Assembly: GCF_030388325.1 (NCBI RefSeq)
Contig: NZ_CP103794.1
Span: forward strand, 4,836,001-4,900,000
Direction: 5' to 3'
DNA length: 64,000 bases
Source of the DNA: Flavobacterium johnsoniae
GTDB lineage: Bacteria; Bacteroidota; Bacteroidia; Flavobacteriales; Flavobacteriaceae
The notes under the pieces were generated by a model, which did not search any database, had not been told where the DNA came from, and saw nothing but the letters and a program-made list of their open reading frames with translations. Each line of letters starts with the position of its first letter. The stretch's first letter is position 1. The position numbers were made by a program, and so were the translations under genes. Below, in pieces: positions 8,483 through 17,700 of the stretch.

Positions 8483-9685
8483 TTAATATTCTTTTATATG
8501 CTTAATAATTTTCTCTAATGTTTTAATAACAAATTCTTTATCCTTTTCCTCAGGATTGTAGGACTTGCTTCTTACCGACTGATACGATAGATTCCGTTTA
8601 AATGGTGTTGACAGATAAGGAACAATCGTTTTAAAAATCAGGCTCATTGACTTGGCCTTTAATATCCTTGTTTCATCGGTTGCTCTTAAAATCAGACCCA
8701 TTTGATCAGAAGAAAGGGTGCATTGGATTTTATTTTGGTCAGCAAGATGTGAGGGATTGCTATTTTTTTTAGAAGATGAAATATCTTGAGTTTCAATTTC
8801 ATCTCGGTTTTGAAGGAAACTAATTTCTGATACAAACCAGTTTTCCAAAACATCCTTAATGTTCTGATGGCTTGCATCGAACGTTATTTTCACATTTGAG
8901 TGAAGCTGTTTAAAATCCTTGAAAAATAGCAGAAGCAGGTTTAATTTGGCAGATTGTTTCTCGGTTGTGTAAATCTGCTCGGTCATCCTTTCTGTTAGAA
9001 TTGAAATATATTGCACCGAATTAAAATTATGGTCAATTAGAAGTTCATCAAGCGGAGTGAAAATGGAAAGATTTTCCATATCATCATTATGTTCTTCTAA
9101 CAGCTTTAAAAGCTCCCGGAAATAAAGGATCCGGCGATAAGTTAGTTTCTTTCCGTTTTCTGCTTCAATTGCATTCTGCAGTATTTTTACAACTCGCTTG
9201 ATTGTTACTTTATCAGGCTCAGTACTTAAATTCCTTTTACTGATTCTCTGCAGTTTTAATGCAAGTTCTTTTCTGCAAACCATAAGATAGGTAATTGGAA
9301 CTCTTTCATCTAGGCTCAAATAATAAGAGAATCTATCCTCGATGAAAGAAATCAGATAATCCAGGTTTGAAATGAGAAGATCAGCAAGCTTCCGCATTTT
9401 GTCAGATTGAATGACCTTTTCCGTTCGATTTTCCATAATACTGTCCAGCAGAAAAATTAGTGTTGAATGATATTGCCTGACTGTGACGCGTATATGTCGT
9501 TTCTTCTTTAATGAAAAAACTTCATTTTTTATATGCACCTGTATTTTTATAGATTCCTTGGAAATATTCTCAGAAATAACTGCTATATCATTATCAGTCA
9601 AACTGTCAATATACATGCTTAATGGATCAAAAGTCTGCAGTATCAAAGAATCAAACCATTCTAATGGATATATATTATTCATCAT
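8483..9685 (-). CDS. RteC-like C-terminal domain protein, function unknown
   Basis: 400 residues, mainly helical and charged, no signal or membrane segments, so cytoplasmic. The C-terminal part (LSSDQMGLILRATDETRILKA ... YLSTPFKRNLSYQSVRSKSYN ... KTLEKIIKHI) resembles a domain found in Bacteroidota mobile-element proteins of the RteC type, where a partner of CTnDOT excision control is known; this is a pattern match from memory. The middle section holds heptad-like helices. It lies 33 bases upstream-side of an AraC regulator in the same unit, which fits a regulatory role. Function is not established. Confidence 0.5.
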   Translation of the reverse strand: MMNNIYPLEWFDSLILQTFDPLSMYIDSLTDNDIAVISENISKESIKIQVHIKNEVFSLKKKRHIRVTVRQYHSTLIFLLDSIMENRTEKVIQSDKMRKLADLLISNLDYLISFIEDRFSYYLSLDERVPITYLMVCRKELALKLQRISKRNLSTEPDKVTIKRVVKILQNAIEAENGKKLTYRRILYFRELLKLLEEHNDDMENLSIFTPLDELLIDHNFNSVQYISILTERMTEQIYTTEKQSAKLNLLLLFFKDFKQLHSNVKITFDASHQNIKDVLENWFVSEISFLQNRDEIETQDISSSKKNSNPSHLADQNKIQCTLSSDQMGLILRATDETRILKAKSMSLIFKTIVPYLSTPFKRNLSYQSVRSKSYNPEEKDKEFVIKTLEKIIKHIKEY

Positions 9686-9718
9686 AGCATAGTTTTTTTT
9701 CGATAATTACATCAACCA

Positions 9719-10606
9719 CTAGCTGCCTTTGAATTTTTCAAAAGAATTAGATCGATAATCAGAAGGCGATAAAGAAGTGTACTTTTTAAAAAATATCCTA
9801 AAAATTGACAGACTTTCGAATCCCAGTTCTTCTGATATTTCTACCAAACTCAGCTGACCATCTTCCAGAAGAATCTTAGCCTCGCTTATAAGTGCCTCTA
9901 TAATTAATATTTTGACGCTTTTGGCGGTAATTTCTTTTACCACTCTGTTTAAATAAATTGGAGTGATAAAAAGAGCTCCTGCATAAAATTGAACGTGATG
10001 CTGTTTTTTATAGTGAATTGACAATATTGTCAAAAACTCCATAACAATATTTTCCTTTCTAGTGAACTTAGGCATCGAATTCCCAACATACTTCGTATAA
10101 ATAACTTTAAGTTCATAAAGGAATAAATTTAAACTTATACGGTGTAGCTCACTTTCATATCCCTCTCTATGTGCATTCACATTTACATAATATACAAGCC
10201 TATAAATAAGAGACAAAACTGAATATTCGTTTTCATTCAGTGATGCTTTCATTGTTTCTTTCCTTATAAAAAAGTAAAACGAGTCGATTAGCTCTTTTTT
10301 GAGACAGTTTTTAACCGTAAACTCTGAAGAGAATGTAACTAGATAAATCTGCAGTTTATCGTGAATTTCAAGAATATTACAATCTGAGTCTTTAGGAATT
10401 ATAATTAAATCGCGTGCCGACAAATCTTGAATAACGTCTTCAAGTTTTAATTTAAATCCTCCTGATCTTATTAGCAAAAAGGCTAAATTTTCAGACTTAA
10501 ATTCATCTACACTATTAGTGACTTTTTCATATTTTTTAATAAGGTGAATATCGAATCCGTCAATAGGAAGGTTTTGCAGTTTCGTGTTGATTAAATTCTT
10601 TAACAT
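9719..10606 (-). CDS. AraC-family transcriptional regulator
   Basis: 295 residues. The C-terminal third carries the two helix-turn-helix motifs of AraC/XylS proteins: LISEAKILLEDGQLSLVEISEELGF (first HTH) and SIFRIFFKKYTSLSPSDYR (second HTH with the conserved SPSDYR ending). The N-terminal 190 residues form a beta-rich, cupin-like sensing domain with RDLIIIPKDSD. It probably binds an unknown ligand and controls either its own unit or the divergent genes; the tandem sites at 11739-11780 are candidate operators. Confidence 0.88.
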   Translation of the reverse strand: MLKNLINTKLQNLPIDGFDIHLIKKYEKVTNSVDEFKSENLAFLLIRSGGFKLKLEDVIQDLSARDLIIIPKDSDCNILEIHDKLQIYLVTFSSEFTVKNCLKKELIDSFYFFIRKETMKASLNENEYSVLSLIYRLVYYVNVNAHREGYESELHRISLNLFLYELKVIYTKYVGNSMPKFTRKENIVMEFLTILSIHYKKQHHVQFYAGALFITPIYLNRVVKEITAKSVKILIIEALISEAKILLEDGQLSLVEISEELGFESLSIFRIFFKKYTSLSPSDYRSNSFEKFKGS

Positions 10607-10644
10607 TATCCTAATTTTATCATTTTTAAGATGTATTCAAGTTT

Positions 10645-10869
10645 TTAATCTTTAAATTTCCTTCTAATTATGAGAAAAAAAAAGAAATAAAGATTGGAAA
10701 GAGTAATTATATATAGAACATATGCAGAAATTCTAAGGTTGTTCCATAAACTTAATACATTATGATTTTCGGCTTCCATCTCATCATAGGTAAAAAGACC
10801 TATGATGAAAAAGAGACCTATAAGATTTACTAAAATCAAGAGTGGAAATAAAATGCTTCGCAGTTTCAT
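10645..10869 (-). CDS. Small two-helix membrane protein
   Basis: 74 residues with two hydrophobic helices (ILFPLLILVNLIGLFFIIGLF and ISAYVLYIITLSNLYFFFFLI) joined by an acidic loop DEMEAENHN, and a basic C-terminus RRKFKD. No family recognised. It sits between the AraC regulator and a lipoprotein gene with gaps of 38 and 30 bases, so it is probably co-transcribed. Confidence 0.55.
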   Translation of the reverse strand: MKLRSILFPLLILVNLIGLFFIIGLFTYDEMEAENHNVLSLWNNLRISAYVLYIITLSNLYFFFFLIIRRKFKD

Positions 10870-10899
10870 TCTAATAGGATTTTAATAATCTATTCAATT

Positions 10900-11589
10900 T
10901 TACTTGATTGCGTTTAAAAGAACCGCCAGGTTAATATATGTCATTTGGTTCTCTTTCAGGAAGGGAACTGACGGCCTGTTTGTCACTGATGTCTTCCAAT
11001 CAGGATCACGTTGTCTAGCCTCGGCATATAAGGAGTATCTTGAAATTGATGAAACTTTTAAAATTGTATCTTTTTCATCTTCTTCCAAAATTGAATCAAC
11101 CACAACAGCTGCCTCATATGATACGATGTGTTCATATACCTCGTCATAATCATCCTGCGCTCTACTAATTAAATCCGCAACAAATTCATTTAAATTTGTT
11201 TTTACAGCTATACTCAAATCGGATTCACTAATAATTTCTACAAGTTTTCCTTCAGGATCTGATAAAATCAATGATATCAATTCTGGTGTTATAGTAATGA
11301 CGCTTTTACCTGTCATTTTACTATCTCCGCGTTTAGCCAGCAAAAAGAATACTTGATCAATTAAGTGCTCATTAGAGCTTGGATATCCATATTTAGAAAC
11401 ATAGAAGTCAAGGTCATTGTAAAAATTAATACCTGTCTGTTCAAAAGGATTAAACTTATTAAAAGCATTTATTCCTTTTTCATTTGCATTTGGAACCACA
11501 GTGTTCACAATTTCAGAATTATAATCTTGGTCAGCTGAACATGAAAATACCAAAAAAGCGGTCATGCTCATTAATAAAAAACTTTTCAT
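10900..11589 (-). CDS. Hypothetical lipoprotein, first gene of the regulatory unit
   Basis: 229 residues. Signal peptide with lipobox FLVFSC-S at about residue 17. The mature region is acidic and helical, with a repeated feel around ISLILSDPEGKLVEIISESDL and QDDYDEVYEHIVSYEAAVVVDSILEEDEK; no known domain recognised. It begins the minus-strand unit that runs to the terminator at 7852 and is divergent from the TPR/AraC regulator at 11926; the shared 336-base spacer holds tandem operator-like sites. Confidence 0.65.
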   Translation of the reverse strand: MKSFLLMSMTAFLVFSCSADQDYNSEIVNTVVPNANEKGINAFNKFNPFEQTGINFYNDLDFYVSKYGYPSSNEHLIDQVFFLLAKRGDSKMTGKSVITITPELISLILSDPEGKLVEIISESDLSIAVKTNLNEFVADLISRAQDDYDEVYEHIVSYEAAVVVDSILEEDEKDTILKVSSISRYSLYAEARQRDPDWKTSVTNRPSVPFLKENQMTYINLAVLLNAIK

Positions 11590-11738
11590 TTCTCAATAGT
11601 TTGACGGTGAGCGGGAATTACCCCAGTCCATTTCATCCGGATTGGCAGAACTTTAATTCAGCACCTTGCTGAACATTTTTGCCTTTGAATTCGGAGCAAA
11701 TCTATTTCGTAAAAAAGCCTTGCGCAAGCCATTGTATA

Positions 11739-11780
11739 TGGATTTCCATGAAATTACACTATGGATTTCATGGAAATCCA
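11739..11780. promoter_or_regulatory. Tandem palindromic operator-like sites in divergent spacer
   Basis: A perfect 16-base inverted repeat, TGGATTTCCATGAAAT (11739-11754) and its complement (11765-11780). It also breaks into two copies of ATTTC-N3-GAAAT, centred at 11748 and 11771, 23 bases apart, close to two helical turns. It lies in the 336-base spacer between the divergent genes at 11589 and 11926, a natural place for a shared operator. The rest of this spacer holds nothing else I can identify. Confidence 0.55.
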
Positions 11781-11925
11781 CACCTCATTTTAACATAACA
11801 ATTCCTTAACATTCAACTATTTAACCTATTTTTACAAATGGCTTTAGAAAGATAATCCTGCGGTGGCAAATTTTCTTCAGGATTCATTAAATCACAATGA
11901 AATATCTATAAAAAATATCGCCCGT

Positions 11926-13623
11926 ATGAGACAAAATTTAATATTTGTAATGCTGTTTTGTGTTTTTTATTCTGAATTCGGTTTTGCACAGAAAAGAGAA
12001 TTAAAATCAACTGATTCATTAAAATATAAAACTTATACTTACCTTGACGATCAATTGTATAAGTATCGAGAAGACAGTTCGAAAGCGTCTGTATATCTCT
12101 TCAGTTATCTACATAAAGCTAAAAGAGAAAAAAACTGGAAACAGATAATTTATGCATACCAAAATATTCTTCATCATTCTCCTGAAAAATTGCGCCTAAT
12201 CTACGCAGATAGCATGATTTACAGTGCTAAAAGATCAGCTGACAATACTCTCCTTGGTTCATCATATCTCTCAAAAGGAATAGTGTATTATGGTCGTAAA
12301 GATTATGAGAATGCTTTCCAGTATTACATTAAGGCAAATAGCTATATTTCTGGTTCAGATGATAAATATCTTATCAATAAGGTAAAATATCATATGGCTC
12401 AAATCAAATACTATCTTGGGTTTTATGACGAAGCCATTTCATTATTTAATGATTGCTTAATCTACTTCAAAATTGAAAATACCACAGCTTATCTCAACAC
12501 ACTTCATTCAATTGGAGTGTGCTACAACAGAATTGGAAATTACGGACTGTGTTCTAATATTAATAGAAAGGGTATTAGGGAAGGCAAATCTATGGGAATT
12601 CCTGACATGGAGATCTATTTTATTCATTCGGATGGAATTAATGAATATTTCAAAAAGAATTATCATCTAGCAGTGTCAAAGATAGAATCAGTAATTGGAA
12701 AAGTAAAAGACAATAGAGATTTTGCTAATGAAACAGTAGGATACTTTTATATCGGTAAGAGCTTTTGGGCAGTAAAAAATAAAGAGAGAGCCCTTCCCTA
12801 TTTAGTAAAAGTTGATTCGGTTTTTCAAGACAAAAACTATATAAGACCTGATCTTCGTGAGGCATACGAGCTTTTAATTAGTTATTACAAAAATAAAAAA
12901 GATCTCAATAAGCAATTGTACTACATCGACCAGCTACTCCGCGCAGATACAATATTAAATAATACGTACAAATATCTTGTGACTAAAATACATAAGAGCT
13001 ATGATACCAAAGAACTAATAATTGAGAAAGAAAAAATTCAAACTGAAAATAAGCAGATTCATAAAGAACTTGCAAAGGAAAAGCATTATGACTTAATTTT
13101 TGCGGGAGTTATATTGGTACTTTTTACTGTATCTTTTTATCTTAACTACAGGCATCAAAAGAATAAAAAGTTTTATAAAAAGAAATTTGATGAACTTATA
13201 CTTGAATTAAACACCAAACCTCAAGATACAAAAGAATCGACAAAAGAGAAAGGAGTAATACTTGATATACCCTTCGAGACGATTACTTCTATTTTAAATG
13301 CATTACAGAATTTTGAAGATTCTAAAAAGTTTCTAGGAAAAGATCTTCGCCTCAATTTGGTCGCTTCAATGCTACATACCAACTCAAAATATCTCTACAA
13401 AGTAATTTCACATTACAAAGGAAAACGTTTCGTAGAATATATTAATGACCTAAAAATAGATTATATAATAGAATTACTAAAGAATGATAGAATGGCAAGA
13501 AAATATACTAATTCAGCTTTAGCGGAAATGGCTGGTTTCAGCAGTACGCAGCAATTTGCTCTTGCGTTCAGGCAAAAGACCCAAATGCCAGTTAATTTTT
13601 TTATCGAGCAAATAAGTAAATAA
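11926..13623 (+). CDS. TPR-containing AraC-type hybrid transcriptional regulator
   Basis: 565 residues from the ATG at 11926, where the signal/anchor sequence begins (the in-frame ATG at 11863 adds 21 polar residues). Order: N-terminal hydrophobic segment, TPR-like helical repeats (about residues 90-370, e.g. SYLSKGIVYYGRKDYENAFQ, ALPYLVKVDS), a transmembrane helix (DLIFAGVILVLFTVSFYLNY, near residue 415-435), and a C-terminal AraC HTH (LRLNLVASMLHTNSKYLYKVI and SALAEMAGFSSTQQFALAFR). Such proteins sense outside signals through the TPR part and bind DNA inside. It may control the divergent unit or the SusC/SusD locus downstream (inference). Confidence 0.85.
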   Translation: MRQNLIFVMLFCVFYSEFGFAQKRELKSTDSLKYKTYTYLDDQLYKYREDSSKASVYLFSYLHKAKREKNWKQIIYAYQNILHHSPEKLRLIYADSMIYSAKRSADNTLLGSSYLSKGIVYYGRKDYENAFQYYIKANSYISGSDDKYLINKVKYHMAQIKYYLGFYDEAISLFNDCLIYFKIENTTAYLNTLHSIGVCYNRIGNYGLCSNINRKGIREGKSMGIPDMEIYFIHSDGINEYFKKNYHLAVSKIESVIGKVKDNRDFANETVGYFYIGKSFWAVKNKERALPYLVKVDSVFQDKNYIRPDLREAYELLISYYKNKKDLNKQLYYIDQLLRADTILNNTYKYLVTKIHKSYDTKELIIEKEKIQTENKQIHKELAKEKHYDLIFAGVILVLFTVSFYLNYRHQKNKKFYKKKFDELILELNTKPQDTKESTKEKGVILDIPFETITSILNALQNFEDSKKFLGKDLRLNLVASMLHTNSKYLYKVISHYKGKRFVEYINDLKIDYIIELLKNDRMARKYTNSALAEMAGFSSTQQFALAFRQKTQMPVNFFIEQISK

Positions 13624-13632
13624 TTCATTTTT

Positions 13633-13666
13633 TTGAACTCGTTTTAATCTGTAACTTTTACATTTG
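13633..13666 (+). promoter_or_regulatory. Flavobacterial-type promoter of the histone-like gene
   Basis: TTG at 13633-13635, 23 bases, then TACATTTG at 13659-13666, matching the Bacteroidota -33 TTG / -7 TAnnTTTG consensus. The ATG of the small gene is 26 bases downstream. Confidence 0.7.
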
Positions 13667-13691
13667 CTGCCGTAATTTAAAAAAAGACAAT

Positions 13692-13868
13692 ATGAAAGAT
13701 CTGATCGCAAAGATTAATGCAGAGATTGAAACATTCAAAACTGAATCTGATTCTCTATCGGAAAAAGGAGTTAAAGCTGCTGGAGCTCGAGCTCGTAAAT
13801 CTTCTTTGGAAATTGAAAAACTTTTAAAAGAGTTTAGAAAAGTTTCTATTGAAGAATCGAAAAAATAA
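13692..13868 (+). CDS. Histone H1-like nucleoid protein
   Basis: 58 residues starting MKDLIAKINAEIETFKTES, Lys/Glu-rich and helical with KGVKAAGARARKSSLEIEKL. It matches the small histone-H1-like protein family that is widespread and highly conserved in Flavobacteria; it binds DNA non-specifically. It has its own consensus promoter (13633-13666) and its own terminator (13881-13909), so it is a single-gene unit. Confidence 0.85.
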   Translation: MKDLIAKINAEIETFKTESDSLSEKGVKAAGARARKSSLEIEKLLKEFRKVSIEESKK

Positions 13869-13880
13869 TTATTATACAAA

Positions 13881-13909
13881 GTCCTTCTAAATTTAGAAGG
13901 ACTTTTTTT
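13881..13909 (+). terminator. Terminator of the histone-like gene
   Basis: GTCCTTCT (13881-13888), loop AAATTT, AGAAGGAC (13895-13902), then seven T. It lies 12 bases after the stop. Confidence 0.9.
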
Positions 13910-13945
13910 AAGGAGCAGAAGAGATATTCTAAAAAATATATTAAT

Positions 13946-14221
13946 CTATTCTTTACCGATCTCCTTGATAAACTTTTCAACATTTATATCTACATTTAAA
14001 ATTGAAATAGTTTTAATATTTAATGATTTTGCTAAATAAAGAATTTTTTCTAAGGTTGGATTAGCTTCTCCTCTTTCAATTGTACCAATTAAGTGTTTTG
14101 TTACTCCGGTATTATGATCGGCGAGTTCTTGTTGTGACATAGGTTTTCCTTTATATTCTTTGCTAGGAATATTTTCACGCAGTCTTTTAAATTCTTCCCC
14201 TAGCTTTTCCTTTTCAGTCAC
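13946..14221 (-). CDS. XRE-family helix-turn-helix repressor
   Basis: 91 residues. A helix-turn-helix of the Cro/C1 type spans about residues 28-65 (MSQQELADHNTGVTKHLIGTIERGEANPTLEKILYLAKSL would be the full block; key features are QQELAD, the IERGEANPTLEKIL turn and ALSLNI-like end). There is no other domain, so it is a simple DNA-binding regulator. A 22-base perfect palindrome 48 bases upstream of its start (14270-14291) is a likely autoregulatory operator and also lies next to the promoter of the structured RNA on the other strand. Confidence 0.88.
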   Translation of the reverse strand: MTEKEKLGEEFKRLRENIPSKEYKGKPMSQQELADHNTGVTKHLIGTIERGEANPTLEKILYLAKSLNIKTISILNVDINVEKFIKEIGKE

Positions 14222-14269
14222 ACCATTCTTTTTATGAATAGTTAAAATTCATACTTATTTTTAAAAATA

Positions 14270-14291
14270 TTGGTATGATATATCATACCAA
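14270..14291. promoter_or_regulatory. Perfect 22-base palindrome, probable XRE operator
   Basis: Half-site TTGGTATGATA (14270-14280) is followed directly by its exact reverse complement (14281-14291). The site is between the XRE gene and the divergent RNA promoter, 18 bases from the TTG element at 14310-14312. Confidence 0.6.
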
Positions 14292-14308
14292 AAGCTTTTT
14301 TTGTTATA

Positions 14309-14342
14309 TTTGTAAAATAATTGCAATTAAAATGTAATTTTG
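14309..14342 (+). promoter_or_regulatory. Promoter of the structured RNA
   Basis: TTTG at 14309-14312, 22 bases, then TAATTTTG at 14335-14342, fitting TTG-N17..23-TAnnTTTG. It predicts a transcript starting near 14348. Confidence 0.55.
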
Positions 14343-14347
14343 CGATC

Positions 14348-14520
14348 CTTCATTAAAAAATATTGAAGCATTCGCTTTGAATCTCGTTATCAAAAACTGG
14401 TAATTTTTAACGCACGAGATGATAAGTAAGATGCTCACGTCTTATGGCGTGGGCTCACTTATTCGTGCGTGGGTATACCAGTACCTTGATAGCGTTTAAG
14501 ATGAGTTCCACGCTTTTTTT
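14348..14520 (+). ncRNA. Structured non-coding RNA, candidate 6S-Flavo-like
   Basis: About 170 bases with no credible ORF but heavy pairing. TATCAA..ACTGGTA (14389-14402) pairs with TACCAGT..TTGATA (14476-14490). Inside, CGCACGA (14411-14417) pairs with TCGTGCG (14463-14469), ATAAGT (14422-14427) with ACTTAT (14457-14462), and CACG with CGTG around a loop. An internal loop separates the outer and inner helices, giving one long rod, the shape of 6S RNA. It ends in GCG..CGC plus seven T (14514-14520). A consensus promoter lies just upstream. The 6S-Flavo assignment is inference from shape, size and taxon; a cis-leader of the SusC gene is the alternative. Confidence 0.5.
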
Positions 14521-14727
14521 ATTTAACTCCTCTTTAATTCATTGCAAATCTTTCTTAATGTTTCTTTCGCAGTACTAGTCACTAATCTGAAATAATAATG
14601 CCTGTGAATTAAGAAATCAAACTTGCTTTTACTTCAAGCATAAAAAATGGCCCTCAACGGCAGCGACCAAACTAGCGTAGAGGACCTTAGCTAATCAAAA
14701 TCAATTTAACTAACCAATCCCAATATT
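14521..14727. other. SusC leader region
   Basis: Gene-free 207 bases between the structured RNA and the SusC start. It ends in the AT-rich, purine-poor leader usual for SusC genes (TTAACTAACCAATCCC). I see no other site. Confidence 0.5.
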
Positions 14728-17700
14728 ATGAATTATTCTTCATTCTACAAGGATGGAAAAGCAGTTTATTGCCTGTTTTTTGCGGGCATAATATTGTCTT
14801 TCTCATCATCAATGGCCGCAAATTCTAAACGGCTTTTCAGCGCATTTTCGCAACATCTTCAAGTTCAGGGAACCGTCACCGACGGAACTGCTCCCCTGCC
14901 TGGTGTCACCGTCTCAGTCAGAGGTCGAACAAGCAATGCTGCAATAACAGATTACAATGGACAGTATTCTATCAGTGTTTCACCTACCGATACACTTTCA
15001 GTATCCTTTATAGGATTTAAAACCAGGCTCATCCCTGTAAAAGGCAGATCTAAAATTGACATTACCCTAGAATATGATACGACCACACTTCAGGAAGTGA
15101 GAGTTAATGCAGGATATTATTCGGTTAAAGAAAGTGAACGCACCGGCAGCATTGCCCGTATAACTTCCAAAGATATTGAAACGCAGCCTGTGACAAATGT
15201 ACTGGCAGCTATGCAGGGACGAATGGCAGGAGTTTCGATTACACAGACTACAGGCGTGCCGGGCGGCGCTTTTGACATTAAGGTAAGGGGCCAGAACAGC
15301 ATAAGATCAGATGCTAATGCCCCGCTTTATATTATTGACGGAGTTCCATATTCATCAGATCCAATCGGCTACAGCCAGACCTCAACTCCTTTTCCTTCAC
15401 TAACAAGTCCGCTTAACAGCATTGATCCTGCAAGCATAGAGAGCATAGAAGTTCTTAAGGATGCAGATGCCACTTCTATCTATGGTTCGAGAGGAGCAAA
15501 TGGTGTAGTACTTATCACAACGAAAAAAGGAAGAAAAGGAAAAACAACTTTTTCATTTAATGCGTCAACAGGTGCATCATCCGTAACTAGGTTTGCAGAA
15601 CTAATGGATACGGAACAGTATCTAAACATGCGTAGACAAGCATTTGCAAATGATGGAATAACTTCCTATCCAGCATCAGCTTTTGATGTAAATGGAACAT
15701 GGGACCAAAATCGTTACACAGACTGGCAGAAGACCCTAACTGGACGCACTGCACTTACAACTATTTTAAATGCAAGTGTACAAGGGGGCTCTGAGCGCAC
15801 TCAATTCAGATTAAGTGGCGGTTCAAGCCAACAGTCCACTGTTTTTCCAGAAGAATTTACCTATAAGAAGAGCGGGGTTCAGCTAAGTGTCACCCACACC
15901 TCAGCAGATGATCGTTTCAGGCTTTCTGTCAACACTGGCTACAACCTGCAAAACAACAATCAGCCCGCTTTTGATTTTACTTATACTGCAAAGTTTCTTG
16001 CACCCAATGCTCCTGCTTTATATGACGAAAATGGAAAACTAAACTGGGCAGGTAACACTTGGTTAAATCCTCTTAGAAATCTTGAGGCAAAATTCAAGTC
16101 TAAAACAAGAGATCTTATTACAGGGGCAGTGGTATCATACGATATATCCAAAGGATTTCAGCTAAAAGCCAATTTAGGCTATAGTGATCTTAATCATATG
16201 GAGACGCGAATTAATCCTTCTACTATCTATAACCCTGTCGCTAATGTTACCAGTGCTTCTTCCACCCTGTTCGTTAACAATACTCAAAGAACTTCTTGGA
16301 TCGTAGAACCTCAGATTAACTTTGACAGGGAATTCGCTGGAAGCAAGCTTTCTGTAATTCTGGGAAGCACATTTCAGGATCAGACCACAACTAGTCTGGC
16401 CCAATCCGGAACAGGGTTTAGTTCCAACAGCCTAATTTATAACATGGCTTCTGCATCAACATCCAGAACTTTGTTCAGCGAAAAACCACAATACAGATAT
16501 CAGGCCTTTTTTGGACGCATCAATTATACCATAGAAGAAAAATATATTCTAAATCTTACTGCAAGACGTGATGGTTCAAGTCGATTCGGACCCGAAAACC
16601 AGTTTGCGAATTTTGGTGCCATAGGGGCTGCATGGTTATTCTCGAAGGAAAAATTCATGATAAACAATCAGTGGCTGAGTTTTGGAAAATTACGTGCAAG
16701 TTACGGTACGACAGGAAGTGACAAGATTGGCGACTATCAATACCTAGATACATATACCACAACTGGTGTACTGTACGACGGAAATGTAGGACTTCAGCCT
16801 TCACGCCTTTTCAACCCCGATTTTGGATGGGAGGTCAATAAAAAACTGGAAGCAGCTCTTGAAATAGGTTTTCTTCATGATAGAATATTTCTGACTGCCG
16901 CTTGGTATCAAAACAGATCATCAAATCAACTTGTAGGAATCCCGCTGGCATCCACTACCGGTTTTTCCACTCTTCAGGCAAATCTTGATGCTTTAGTTCA
17001 AAATAATGGACTTGAATTTACTTTACGTACAGAAAACATTACTGGCAAAACTTTCAGCTGGGCAACTAATTTTAATATTTCAACTAACAAAAATAAACTG
17101 CTTGAGTTTCCCAACCTACAGGGTTCATCCTACAGCCAAACCTATAGAATAGGCTTACCGCTAAATATACGTTTACTTTATCAATTTGAAGGAGTTGATC
17201 CCCAAACTGGTCTTTATAAATTTAGTGATTTAAACTTAGATGGAAAAATCACCAGTCCTGAAGACAAACAGATCGCAATGGATCTAACGCCGAAATATTA
17301 TGGCGGACTGCAGAATCAGTTGTCATACAAAGCATGGAAACTAGATTTTCTGTTTCAATTTGTCAAGCAGAAAAATACGATTGCGTCCCTAGATCCTGCA
17401 GGGCAGATGTCCAATATGCCTGTAAGATTTGTGGACAGCTGGACAAATCCTGGAGACCAGACTCCTTACCAGATTTATACTGCAGGTTATAATAATGGAG
17501 CTGTTAACAACGGATATCTATATAATTCAAGCACAGCTTTTGTAACGGATGCTTCTTTTATAAGACTGAAAAATATTGCACTATCCTGGCTGATCCCTCT
17601 TCAATTAAAAAACGTTCAGTGCAGTTTAAATGTTCAGGCAGAAAACCTATTGACATTTACAAATTATCAAGACGGGGATCCTGAATTTATTTCTTCTGGA

